DNA of 64,000 bases, from contig NZ_CP029984.1 in the NCBI RefSeq assembly GCF_003293675.1, positions 248,001 through 312,000 on the forward strand. Direction: 5' to 3'. Position numbers and translations under genes: made by a program. Of the stretch, positions 49,477-57,530 are shown one piece after another. Positions within the stretch are counted from its first letter, which is position 1. The number at the start of each line of letters is the position of its first letter. The notes beneath the pieces are model-generated. The model worked only from the letters and a program-made list of their open reading frames with translations. It ran no database searches and had not been told where the DNA came from. The stretch comes from Gardnerella leopoldii (GTDB lineage: Bacteria; Actinomycetota; Actinomycetes; Actinomycetales; Bifidobacteriaceae).

Positions 49477-52380
49477 TTGGAAAATTTGAGTGTGGATTTG
49501 GAGACGTTTTCGAGTGTAAATCTTGGTAAATGTGGTGTTTACAAGTACGCAGAATCGGATGATTTTGAGATACTGCTCTTTGGCTACAGTGTGGACGGTA
49601 GTGAAGTTAAAGTCGTTGACTTAGCACAAGGTGAAACCATACCCGAGGTTGTGCTTTCTGCTTTAACGGATGAAACGGTTATAAAGTGGGCGTTTAACGC
49701 TCAGTTTGAAAGAGTCTGCCTATCACGCTACCTGCGAGATAAAGGCATCAATGTTAACCCCGGTCAGACAGGAAAAAGTGAAGGCTTGTTTTTAAACCCA
49801 GGCTCGTGGCATTGCACAATGATCTGGTCAGCCACCCTGGGGCTACCCATGTCTTTGGAAAACGTGGGAGCAGTACTGGGGCTTGATAAGCAGAAGCTAA
49901 CTGAAGGTAAGAATCTTATTAAATATTTCTGCCTGCCGTGTAATCCTACGAAAGTAAACGGTGGAAGAACAAGAAACAAGTATTTTCACGATAAGGAAAA
50001 GTGGGAGCTTTTCAAGTCGTATAACAAGCGTGATGTGGAAGTTGAGATGAGTATTCAAGAAAAGCTCTCACGCTTTCCCGTACCAGACTTTTTATGGCAG
50101 GAGTTTTATCTCGACCAAACCATTAACGACCGTGGGATAGGAATAGATTCTCTTTTCGTTGAATCAGCCATAAAACTCGACCAGGAGGTGAAAACGCATC
50201 TCATGAGTGAGCTTAAGCATATTACAGGTTTAGAAAACCCGAACTCAGTGTTACAAATGCGCTCTTGGCTTAAAGAGCATGGTCTTGAAATGGAGTCGCT
50301 TGGTAAAAAAGAAGTCGCTAAAGAGCTTAAAACAGTGGGTAAAGAGTTGGCGGAAGTTTTACGGCTTCGCCAGCAGCTTGCTAAATCATCGGTGAAAAAG
50401 TATACGGCGATGAAAAACGCTGCTTGCATGGATTATCGGGAGCGTGGCATGTTTCGCTTCTATGGTGCAAACCGTACAGGAAGGTTCGCTGGAAGGCTCG
50501 TACAATTACAAAACCTACCACAAAACCATCTGTCTGATCTAGCTGAGGCTAGAAGTCTTGTTAAACAAGGAAATGTTGAAGCGTTGGAAATGCTTTATGA
50601 GGATATTCCGGATACCTTATCCCAGCTTATCCGCACTGCTTTTATTCCACGCACGGGATTTAAGTTTATTGTCGCAGACTTTTCAGCGATCGAAGCGAGA
50701 GTCTTGGCTTGGCTTGCGGGTGAAAAATGGCGTATGCGAGTATTCGCGGAAGGTAAAGACATTTACTGCTCGTCAGCATCTCAAATGTTTAGCGTGCCTG
50801 TTGAAAAGCACGGAGTAAACGGGCACCTGCGGCAGAAAGGTAAGATAGCGGAACTTGCTTGTATTGCTGAAGGTGAACTTGTACTCACAGATGAAGGGCT
50901 TGTTCCAATTGAAGAAGTCACTACAAAACAAAAAGTGTGGGACGGAGAAAACTGGGTCAACCATAACGGAGTTGTTTTTAAGGGTGTAAAGGAGGTAATC
51001 GAGTATGAAGGACTTAGAGCAACACCAGACCATCTCGTCTGGGTTAAGGGGAAACCGAAGCCAATACGGTTTATTGAATCCGCCATCTGCAAAACACATC
51101 TCATACAAACCGGAGATGGTCGGAGAACAATATGGCTGGGTGAAAATCATAAGTGCAGAGAAACACTGGAATCAAAAGCAAAACCACTGTTATGTACTGA
51201 CACAATGCGTAGGGTGCGGAAGCGTCCAATGGCAGGACTTAAACAGTCTAAAGTCGGGCAAATCAAAAGGGTGTCAAGCTTGCTCGCAGCCGAAACAAAT
51301 ACCAATATGGCTAGAAAAGCGGCTAAGTGCTGCAAAACAGCGATGCATCAATCCAAGAGATCCAAACTACAAAAACTATGGTGCAAGAGGGATAAAGTGG
51401 TGCTTCCATTCTGTTTTAGAAGCAGGCTTGTGGATTTTACAAGAGGTAGACAATGTGCGAAAAGACTGGGAATTAGATCGGATAAATACAAACGGCAACT
51501 ACGAAAAAGGAAATATCCGCTTTGTTCCAAGAATAGTCAATCAAAACAACAAGCAGAACGCTATCCTAACACGGTGGGAGCAACAATATTGGCCATACGC
51601 AAGATCGGTAGTTACAAGAATGTTATCGAAAGGAATAGGCAGAGAAGAAATCATATCAAGAGCAAATACAGCTGTAGTGCAACACAGAAAAAACTGGCGT
51701 TTAATCGAAGCAAGGCTCGAGTTTATGACATACGAAATGCCGGACCAAATCATCGTTTTACCGTATCGGGAAAGCTCGTGCATAACTGTGGCTACGGTGG
51801 TGCAGTAGGAGCATTAAAGGCAATGGGTGCTCTTGATATGGGTTTACATGAAGATGATTTGCAACAGTTAGTTAATGATTGGAGATCTGCTAATCCACAT
51901 ATTGTTTCATTGTGGTGGGATGTGGACAGAGCGGTAAAACAGTGTGTACACGAACGCATTTCTGTTCGAACACACAATATAGTGTTCACTTACAAGAGTG
52001 GGTTTCTTATCATCAAACTGCCTTCGAAAAGATGCCTTTACTATGTGAAGCCACGTGTGGAAGAAAACAAGTATGGTGGCGAATCAGTCACCTATGAGGG
52101 TGTGGGGTCTACTAAAAAATGGGAGCGGCTGGAAAGCTATGGGCCTAAATTCGTGGAAAATATTACGCAAGCTATAGCTCGTGACATTCTACTTTACGCA
52201 ATGCAAACGTTGAAAGAATATCGCATCGTCGCTCACGTGCATGATGAAGCCATTATCGAAACTGATAAAAGCGTGAGTGTTCAAAGCGTGTGTGAGCTAA
52301 TGGGAAGAACACCACCCTGGGCGGAAGGGCTTCTTTTACGAGCTGACGGCTACGAGTGCGAGTTTTACAAAAAAGATTAA
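49477..52380 (+). CDS. Phage family A DNA polymerase containing an intein
   Basis: The 967-codon frame encodes a 658-residue polymerase plus a 309-residue intein (codons 462-770). The polymerase has a 3'-5' exonuclease-like N-terminus (SVDLETFSSV), motif A FIVADFSAIEARVLAWLAG, motif B RQKGKIAELA-CGYGGAVGAL split by the intein, and motif C AHVHDEAIIE. It replicates the phage genome. Translation starts at TTG 49477 after GGGGGTGAT. Spliced length is normal for this phage polymerase type. Without splicing the active site would be destroyed, so the intein must be active. Confidence 0.93.
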   Translation: MENLSVDLETFSSVNLGKCGVYKYAESDDFEILLFGYSVDGSEVKVVDLAQGETIPEVVLSALTDETVIKWAFNAQFERVCLSRYLRDKGINVNPGQTGKSEGLFLNPGSWHCTMIWSATLGLPMSLENVGAVLGLDKQKLTEGKNLIKYFCLPCNPTKVNGGRTRNKYFHDKEKWELFKSYNKRDVEVEMSIQEKLSRFPVPDFLWQEFYLDQTINDRGIGIDSLFVESAIKLDQEVKTHLMSELKHITGLENPNSVLQMRSWLKEHGLEMESLGKKEVAKELKTVGKELAEVLRLRQQLAKSSVKKYTAMKNAACMDYRERGMFRFYGANRTGRFAGRLVQLQNLPQNHLSDLAEARSLVKQGNVEALEMLYEDIPDTLSQLIRTAFIPRTGFKFIVADFSAIEARVLAWLAGEKWRMRVFAEGKDIYCSSASQMFSVPVEKHGVNGHLRQKGKIAELACIAEGELVLTDEGLVPIEEVTTKQKVWDGENWVNHNGVVFKGVKEVIEYEGLRATPDHLVWVKGKPKPIRFIESAICKTHLIQTGDGRRTIWLGENHKCRETLESKAKPLLCTDTMRRVRKRPMAGLKQSKVGQIKRVSSLLAAETNTNMARKAAKCCKTAMHQSKRSKLQKLWCKRDKVVLPFCFRSRLVDFTRGRQCAKRLGIRSDKYKRQLRKRKYPLCSKNSQSKQQAERYPNTVGATILAIRKIGSYKNVIERNRQRRNHIKSKYSCSATQKKLAFNRSKARVYDIRNAGPNHRFTVSGKLVHNCGYGGAVGALKAMGALDMGLHEDDLQQLVNDWRSANPHIVSLWWDVDRAVKQCVHERISVRTHNIVFTYKSGFLIIKLPSKRCLYYVKPRVEENKYGGESVTYEGVGSTKKWERLESYGPKFVENITQAIARDILLYAMQTLKEYRIVAHVHDEAIIETDKSVSVQSVCELMGRTPPWAEGLLLRADGYECEFYKKD
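50860..51786 (+). other. Intein in DNA polymerase motif B
   Basis: The intein starts with Cys (CIAEGELVLTDEGLVPIEEV, block A), has block B with Thr-x-x-His in GLRATPDHLVWV, and ends with block F/G in VYDIRNAGPNHRF and KLVHN, followed by Cys+1. The splicing residues Cys1, His308, Asn309 and Cys+1 are all present. The roughly 200 codons between the splicing halves, in this frame, are Lys/Arg/Ser/Cys-rich and resemble no endonuclease domain; the endonuclease is in the +1 frame. Confidence 0.92.
50988..51007 (+). promoter_or_regulatory. Internal ribosome binding site for the nested endonuclease
   Basis: AAAGGAGGT (50988-50996) is followed by eight bases and then ATG (51005). This is among the best Shine-Dalgarno matches in the window, and it lies inside the intein coding sequence, where it encodes part of VKEVIEY. 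Confidence 0.8.
51005..51808 (+). CDS. HNH-type homing endonuclease nested in the intein, +1 frame
   Basis: The 267-codon frame is shifted +1 relative to the polymerase. After about 38 residues of poorly conserved lead, it reads like a complete phage homing endonuclease: MVGEQYGWVKII, a four-cysteine set (QCVGCG to KGCQACSQ), KRLSAAKQRCINPRDPNYKN, YGARGIKW, then WELDRINTNGNYEKGNIRFV with the expected Asp and Asn residues, and a helical tail ending RLEFMTYEMPD. Its own ribosome binding site is strong. It would cut intein-free polymerase genes and drive intein spread. It overlaps the intein completely and ends 22 bp into the downstream extein. Confidence 0.85.
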   Translation: MKDLEQHQTISSGLRGNRSQYGLLNPPSAKHISYKPEMVGEQYGWVKIISAEKHWNQKQNHCYVLTQCVGCGSVQWQDLNSLKSGKSKGCQACSQPKQIPIWLEKRLSAAKQRCINPRDPNYKNYGARGIKWCFHSVLEAGLWILQEVDNVRKDWELDRINTNGNYEKGNIRFVPRIVNQNNKQNAILTRWEQQYWPYARSVVTRMLSKGIGREEIISRANTAVVQHRKNWRLIEARLEFMTYEMPDQIIVLPYRESSCITVATVVQ

Positions 52381-52391
52381 AAAAAATTTAG

Positions 52392-52417
52392 GAGCAGGGT
52401 TAAAAACCTGCTCTTTT
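52392..52417 (+). terminator. Phage terminator with TTTGCCTGTGAT tail, second copy
   Basis: GAGCAGG (52392-52398) pairs with CCTGCTC (52407-52413) around a GTTAAAAA-type loop, followed by T-rich sequence and TTTGCCTGTGAT. It lies directly after the polymerase stop and has the same design as 46995-47021 with a different stem. Confidence 0.75.
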
Positions 52418-52477
52418 TCTTTGCCTGTGATTTAGAAGGTAATACCGCCTTCAGAAAGAACGTAAAAGGATACGCGA

Positions 52478-52531
52478 ATGACTATTAAAAACAATATTAG
52501 TAAGCAAAAACGTGGTGTTAAAGGAGACTAA
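52478..52531 (+). CDS. Possible 17-residue basic leader peptide
   Basis: ATG 52478, with AAAAGGA upstream, opens a 17-codon frame, MTIKNNISKQKRGVKGD, whose end contains the ribosome binding site AAAGGAG of the next gene. It may only couple translation. Weak support. Confidence 0.25.
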   Translation: MTIKNNISKQKRGVKGD

Positions 52532-52533
52532 AA

Positions 52534-52902
52534 GTGGGTAAGTCTTATAAAAAGCATTTAGAAACGACACCGAATTTTAAGCCTATCGTCTACATTTGTG
52601 CTCCCTACCGTGGAGATAAAGAAAGAAACGTGAACCACGCTATCCGGTGTGCGGCTTACGCGTATTCACGCGGAGCAATCCCTATCACTCCACACCTGCT
52701 TTTCCCGTTCATGGATGATGAGAATCAAAAGCATAGAGGGGATGCGATGTTTATGGACATTATCCTCTTAGGCAAGTGCAACGAGCTGTGGGTGTTCGGG
52801 GAGAAAATCACAGGCGGCATGCAAGTAGAAATCAATCTTGCAGAAAAACGCAGGCAGCCGATTAAGTATTTTACGGATAAGGATTTAGGGGGTGAATATT
52901 GA
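52534..52902 (+). CDS. DUF4406 phage protein (nucleoside deoxyribosyltransferase-like)
   Basis: The 122-residue protein has the DUF4406 pattern: VYICAPYRGDKERNV, ITPHLLFPFMDD, and ELWVFGEKITGGMQVEI, a Rossmann-like fold related to nucleoside 2-deoxyribosyltransferases. It may modify or salvage nucleotides for the phage; the activity is untested for the family. It starts at GTG after AAAGGAG and overlaps the primase start. Confidence 0.8.
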   Translation: MGKSYKKHLETTPNFKPIVYICAPYRGDKERNVNHAIRCAAYAYSRGAIPITPHLLFPFMDDENQKHRGDAMFMDIILLGKCNELWVFGEKITGGMQVEINLAEKRRQPIKYFTDKDLGGEY

Positions 52903-55115
52903 TGCTTGAATGCAAAATTTATACAGCTTCCTGTGTGGGAAACAGTAGTAACTGCTTGTATCCTGACGAAATAAAAGTCTGTGATCGAGATAGTTTTAAT
53001 AAGGCTATCTCTTTTGACCATGTCACAGCACAGTTTACTAACAGTTATAGGTCTAAAGATAATTTCATTTCATCTACCTGTATTCCGATGGACTGTGATA
53101 ACGACCATTCTGATGTTGGTAAAGACTGGGTGACACCTTTTGATGTTGCTTTAGCGTTTCCGAACGTGTGCTTTTACGCGTCTTATAGTAGAAACCACAT
53201 GAAAGACAAGCATGGGAAGTGTGCAAGACCACGTTTTCACGTGTATTTTCCAATTGAAGAAGTAAGCGATGCTAAAGCTTATGTGGAGCTTAAAACAAAG
53301 ATTCAATCAGTATTCCCGTATTTTGACAGTAACGCTCTTGATGCGGCACGTTTTCTCTACGGTGTTAAAACTCCACAGGTAGAACTTTACGATGGTGAAA
53401 AAACAGTCACTGATTTCCTCTCGGAAGAAGATTTCAGTGAATTTGATGCAGGAACAGAAGAAATACCATCAGGGCAGAGAAACTCTAGGCTTAGTCATAT
53501 CGCAGGAAAACTCATCAAACGTTATGGTGCTACAGATGAAACACATGAGAAGTTTTTGAGTGAAGCAGAACGGTGCAATCCTCCTTTGCCTGATGCAGAA
53601 TTATCTAAAATCTGGTATTCGGCTAAAAAGTTCGGGCTTAAAGTAGCAAGTCAAGAAGGTTATATTCCGCCTAGCGAGTATGGCAAAAGCTATGAGGAGT
53701 ATAAGCCGGATGATTTAACAGATATTGCGATGGCTGAGGTTTTTGCCAAACATAACAAGAATAAGGCTGTTTATACGATGTCTGCCGGCTGGCTTTACTG
53801 GACGGGCAAGAAGTGGGAAGCGTCTGAGCTTAAAGTTATGAAACTTTACATGCTTATTGCTAAAAAGGTTTTGAAAAATGCTGGTATCGAGTTTAAGACA
53901 GCTTACGAAGAGTTCGTTCAAGCCGAATCATCAGGTGATAAAGAGCAGGCGGATAAAGCAAAGAGTGAAGTGAATCAGGCAAAACAGTATCTTTCGTTTG
54001 CTAAGAAGATGAATGATCACAGTAAAGTGTCCGGGATATTAAAGCTTGCTAAATCCATGCTGGAAGTTGCAAACGAAGGACTGGATCGTGATGCTTTCAT
54101 TCTAAACACGCCTTGCGGAATCGTGGATTTAAAGACTGGAGAGCTAAAAGCACATGATCCGTGTTCGTACTGTACGAAAATGACCGCTGTTTGCCCTTCA
54201 CGGGAGAACATGGGATTGTGGCAGACAACGCTTGATATGGTTACCGCAGGTGATAAAGAGTTTCAGACATTTCTTCAAAGCCATGCGGGTAGTACGCTTA
54301 TAGGTCAAGTGTTTGAAGAATCGCTTTTGCTGGTGTACGGGTCAGGTGGCAACGGTAAGTCGACCGTGTTTAACGCGGAAGCACATGTGCTTGGAGATTA
54401 TGCGGGGAAAATACCTGCGGAGTCTTTAACCACTCGGGCTAAAAACGTGAAAGTGGATTTAGCGGAGCTTTGCGGTAAAAGGTTTATTCTTGCCTCGGAA
54501 ACTGAGGAAGGGCAAAGGCTTTCTATTTCCATGCTGAAACAGATAGCAAGCGTGGATGATATTTCAGCTGAGAGGAAATATTATGCTCCTTTTACGTTTA
54601 CGCCAAGCCACTCAACTATTCTCTACACGAACCATCTGCCGAAAGTCGGTTCGAACGATAAGGGAACGTGGCGGAGAATCTTTGTCGCACCGTTTACGAA
54701 AGAAATCAAGAATCCGAAAACAGACTATGTTGATGAACTTTTGCAAAAAGCAGGTGGGGCAATACTTCAATGGATGATTGAAGGAGCCAAGCTTTATATC
54801 CAAAACAGTTATAAATTCCCTACTTGTAAGGTGGTAGAGCAGGCTAAGGACGCTTATCGGGCTGAAAACGACTGGATAGGCCATTTCATCACTGATTATT
54901 GCATTAAGGGCGTGAATGAAACGGAGATGAGTAGGAGTCTTTACTTGTCTTACCGCCAGTGGGCAAACCTTAACGGTGAATATGTTAGAAACGATAGGGA
55001 TTTTTCTAAGGCTTTACTGTTAGCGGGTTATAGCAAAAAACGGACGGGTAAGGGCTACCAGTGGTGTGGGCTTTCCATTAATCCGAATTTGCAGGCACAG
55101 GAGGATTTTCTTTGA
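52902..55115 (+). CDS. Phage primase-helicase, P4/D5 family
   Basis: The 737-residue protein has an N-terminal primase-related part (about 1-180; MDCDNDHSDVGKDW carries conserved acidic residues), a linker, and a C-terminal D5-type SF3 helicase: Walker A YGSGGNGKSTVFN near residue 487, Walker B region RFILASETEEGQ, sensor 1 TILYTNHLPKV and the arginine finger GTWRRIF. It would open and prime the replication origin. The ATG follows AGGGGGTG and overlaps the DUF4406 stop codon. Confidence 0.9.
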   Translation: MLECKIYTASCVGNSSNCLYPDEIKVCDRDSFNKAISFDHVTAQFTNSYRSKDNFISSTCIPMDCDNDHSDVGKDWVTPFDVALAFPNVCFYASYSRNHMKDKHGKCARPRFHVYFPIEEVSDAKAYVELKTKIQSVFPYFDSNALDAARFLYGVKTPQVELYDGEKTVTDFLSEEDFSEFDAGTEEIPSGQRNSRLSHIAGKLIKRYGATDETHEKFLSEAERCNPPLPDAELSKIWYSAKKFGLKVASQEGYIPPSEYGKSYEEYKPDDLTDIAMAEVFAKHNKNKAVYTMSAGWLYWTGKKWEASELKVMKLYMLIAKKVLKNAGIEFKTAYEEFVQAESSGDKEQADKAKSEVNQAKQYLSFAKKMNDHSKVSGILKLAKSMLEVANEGLDRDAFILNTPCGIVDLKTGELKAHDPCSYCTKMTAVCPSRENMGLWQTTLDMVTAGDKEFQTFLQSHAGSTLIGQVFEESLLLVYGSGGNGKSTVFNAEAHVLGDYAGKIPAESLTTRAKNVKVDLAELCGKRFILASETEEGQRLSISMLKQIASVDDISAERKYYAPFTFTPSHSTILYTNHLPKVGSNDKGTWRRIFVAPFTKEIKNPKTDYVDELLQKAGGAILQWMIEGAKLYIQNSYKFPTCKVVEQAKDAYRAENDWIGHFITDYCIKGVNETEMSRSLYLSYRQWANLNGEYVRNDRDFSKALLLAGYSKKRTGKGYQWCGLSINPNLQAQEDFL

Positions 55116-55512
55116 TGTAAAGCACGGTAAAACTGAAAGATACTTCCTGAAAAATGTATTGGCGTGTAGGCAAATGTTTTACATGGTAAAAACCGGGTTC
55201 AGAGAAAAATGTTCTATAGGATTTTTTCATACACGAAAATAGGCGTTGCCTACACGCTACCATGCACGTTTTCAAGAAAGAAAAGCCTGATAAATAGGGG
55301 TTTTGTATTGTAGTGTACCCTTTTTCTTTACTTTTTATATAAGAGAAAAAAATAAAAGAAATATAAGTATATATAGAGAAAAGTAAAAGATGGGTCTAAA
55401 GCATACATGGCTACACAAATAACATTCGCCTGATGTAAACGGGCAAAACCAACGAATGAAACAACTCTATTCAATAAATGAAAAATAAGATTTGAGAAAG
55501 GTGGAATAAACC
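55116..55512. other. AT-rich non-coding region, candidate phage replication origin
   Basis: No gene is supported in about 400 bp. A perfect 12-bp inverted repeat (55162-55173 with 55246-55257) encloses 72 bp, and a very AT-rich stretch follows (55310-55400) with complementary TTTACTTTTT-like and AAAAGTAAA-like arms. Position right after the helicase gene and an AT-rich unwinding-like segment suggest an origin. Confidence 0.4.
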
Positions 55513-55848
55513 ATGATTAACAAACAAGAGAGAACAGTAGAAACCTACAAGCAAGCAGGAGCAGCAATGCGACTGACTAAGAGTCTGATTAACCAATTAG
55601 TGGTCGATATTAGCCCGGTGCTTTTAGCGAAAGATCAAGACAGACTGTTAAAAGCCATGAACATGATTGATGAAGTATCTTCGCATGCTGAGGACAATAT
55701 GTTCAAAGATCACCCACAGTTAAACAATCACTATATTGACGTGTTTTACGGTGATGTTTCTGATGAGCCGAGAAACGAAGTTGATAAGAAAATCATTGAG
55801 ATGGCAAAAGAGGTATCTGATGGGCTTTTTACGAGAAAAGGAAACTGA
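55513..55848 (+). CDS. Phage protein, unknown function
   Basis: The 111-residue protein is charged and mostly helical by composition, without a recognised motif. GAAAGGTGG precedes the ATG. It overlaps the VRR-NUC gene by 29 bp, so the two are read from one transcript. Confidence 0.6.
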   Translation: MINKQERTVETYKQAGAAMRLTKSLINQLVVDISPVLLAKDQDRLLKAMNMIDEVSSHAEDNMFKDHPQLNNHYIDVFYGDVSDEPRNEVDKKIIEMAKEVSDGLFTRKGN

Positions 55849-56110
55849 GCGAAAACTCGTTTGTGAAGTCAAAGCTATGGGAGGACTTTGTTTAAAGCTT
55901 ACGAGTCCTTCTGTTGACGGGCTTCCTGACAGGCTGGTTTTACTTCATGGGGGCAAGATTGGTTTTGTGGAGCTTAAAGCACCAGGTAAAAAGCCTAGAG
56001 TTTTACAGGTGAAACGGATGAAGGATTTACAGGCTTTAGGTTTTAAGGTTTTCGTGGTTGATGAGAAGAGTCAGATTGGAGGTGTTGTTGATGCGATACG
56101 AGCCACATGA
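55820..56110 (+). CDS. VRR-NUC domain nuclease
   Basis: The 96-residue protein is a minimal PD-(D/E)XK nuclease of the VRR-NUC type: GGLCLKLTSPSVDGLPDRLV supplies the Asp, and VELKAPGKK the Glu-x-Lys. Stand-alone phage copies resolve branched DNA. ATG 55820 has GAGG seven bases upstream. It overlaps the helicase gene by 20 bp, which fits joint action on replication or recombination intermediates. Confidence 0.88.
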   Translation: MGFLREKETERKLVCEVKAMGGLCLKLTSPSVDGLPDRLVLLHGGKIGFVELKAPGKKPRVLQVKRMKDLQALGFKVFVVDEKSQIGGVVDAIRAT

Positions 56111-57530
56111 GTATCAAAAGTATGCGACTGATTTTATTATCACACACCCGGTTTCAGCGGTTTTGCTTGAAATGGGACTTGGTAAGAGTGTGATAAGTCT
56201 TACAGCGATTAACGACTTGATGCTTGACTCTTTTGATGTTTCCAGGACTCTTGTTATTGCTCCTCTTAGGGTTGCGAACGCTACGTGGCCTTTAGAGTTA
56301 GAAAAGTGGGAGCATTTAAAACACTTGACTTATTCTGTCGTGACGGGTAGTGAGAAGGAGCGGATTCAAGCGCTAAAAACGCCTGCTCACGTTTATATTA
56401 TTAACCGTGAAAACGTGGAGTGGCTGATAATGAAAAGCGGCCTGCCGTTTAATTTTGACATGGTTGTGATAGATGAGCTTTCAAGTTTTAAATCGTATCA
56501 GGCGAAACGTTTTAAAGCATTATTGAAGGCTAGGCCGAAAGTTAAAAGGATTGTAGGTCTTACAGGAACTCCTTCTTCTAACGGGCTTATGGATTTGTGG
56601 GCTGAGTTTAGGCTGCTTGATATGGGTCAAAGGCTTGGCCGCTATATTACGTATTATCGGCAGAACTTTTTTAATCCTGATAAGCGTAACCAGCACATGA
56701 TTTTTTCTTATAAGCCTAAAGATGGTGCTGAGAGTTTAATCTATAAGCAGATAGCTGATATTACGATTTCGATGAAGTCAAAAGACTATTTGAAAATGCC
56801 TGCGTGTGTGATAAACGAGGTGAAAGTAGAGTTATCCGGTAAGGAGCGAAAACTCTACGATGAGCTTAAAGCAGATATGGTGGTGTCGTTGGAGGGTAAA
56901 GAGGTTGATGCGATTAACGCAGCGTCTCTTTCAAATAAGCTTCTTCAAATGGCAGGCGGCGCGGTTTATAACGAGAAAAAAGAAAGCGTTCATATTCATG
57001 ATCGTAAGCTTGATGCTTTAGAGGATTTAATCGAGGCTGCTAACGGTAAACCGGTGCTTGTAGCTTACTGGTTTAAGCATGATCTTGAGCGGATTAAGAA
57101 TCGTTTTAACGTGCGTGAGATTAAAACGGGTGCTGATATTGCTGACTGGAATGCCGGCATGATTCCTGTAGCGTTGATTCACCCGGCTTCTGCAGGTCAT
57201 GGTCTTAACCTACAGGCTGGCGGTTCAACTCTTATCTGGTTTTCTCTGACTTGGAGTTTGGAACTTTACCAGCAGACGAACGCTAGACTTAACCGTCAGG
57301 GTCAAACCGGCACGGTTGTAATCCATCACATTATCACTAAGAACACGATTGATGAAGACGTGATGAGGGCTTTAAGTATGAAGGCTAAAGTGCAGGATGC
57401 TTTAATCGAGTCGGTTAAGGCAAGACTACAAATTAACGAAGTGAGGGAAAGGGGTTCTAGAGAGAACTTACCTCAAAATGGAGGTAAGAATGAACAAAAA
57501 AGAATACTTACGGCAAGCCTATCTTCTTGA
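56091..57530 (+). CDS. SNF2/DEAD-like phage helicase
   Basis: The 479-residue SF2 protein has motif I LEMGLGKSVIS (about 23), Ia LVIAPLRVANATW, motif II VVIDELSSFK, motif III GLTGTPSSNG, and a C-terminal helicase domain ending LNRQGQTGTV, the motif VI equivalent. It is a DNA translocase used in phage replication or recombination. The start is ATG 56091 with GGAGG upstream; earlier in-frame codons lie in the VRR-NUC gene. Confidence 0.9.
   Translation: MRYEPHEYQKYATDFIITHPVSAVLLEMGLGKSVISLTAINDLMLDSFDVSRTLVIAPLRVANATWPLELEKWEHLKHLTYSVVTGSEKERIQALKTPAHVYIINRENVEWLIMKSGLPFNFDMVVIDELSSFKSYQAKRFKALLKARPKVKRIVGLTGTPSSNGLMDLWAEFRLLDMGQRLGRYITYYRQNFFNPDKRNQHMIFSYKPKDGAESLIYKQIADITISMKSKDYLKMPACVINEVKVELSGKERKLYDELKADMVVSLEGKEVDAINAASLSNKLLQMAGGAVYNEKKESVHIHDRKLDALEDLIEAANGKPVLVAYWFKHDLERIKNRFNVREIKTGADIADWNAGMIPVALIHPASAGHGLNLQAGGSTLIWFSLTWSLELYQQTNARLNRQGQTGTVVIHHIITKNTIDEDVMRALSMKAKVQDALIESVKARLQINEVRERGSRENLPQNGGKNEQKRILTASLSS

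Noticed and set aside
51005..51808. Programmed frameshifting into the +1 frame and back, to give an intein with an in-frame endonuclease
   Set aside because: The endonuclease has its own strong ribosome binding site and ATG, and its frame starts before block B and ends past the intein, which fits a separate gene better. No obvious slippery site was seen at both ends.
51005..51808. The nested frame as a mere shadow of the polymerase frame
   Set aside because: It carries a recognisable homing endonuclease layout (Cys-rich lead, NYGARGI, LDRINTNGNY), while it is the polymerase-frame translation that looks arbitrary here.
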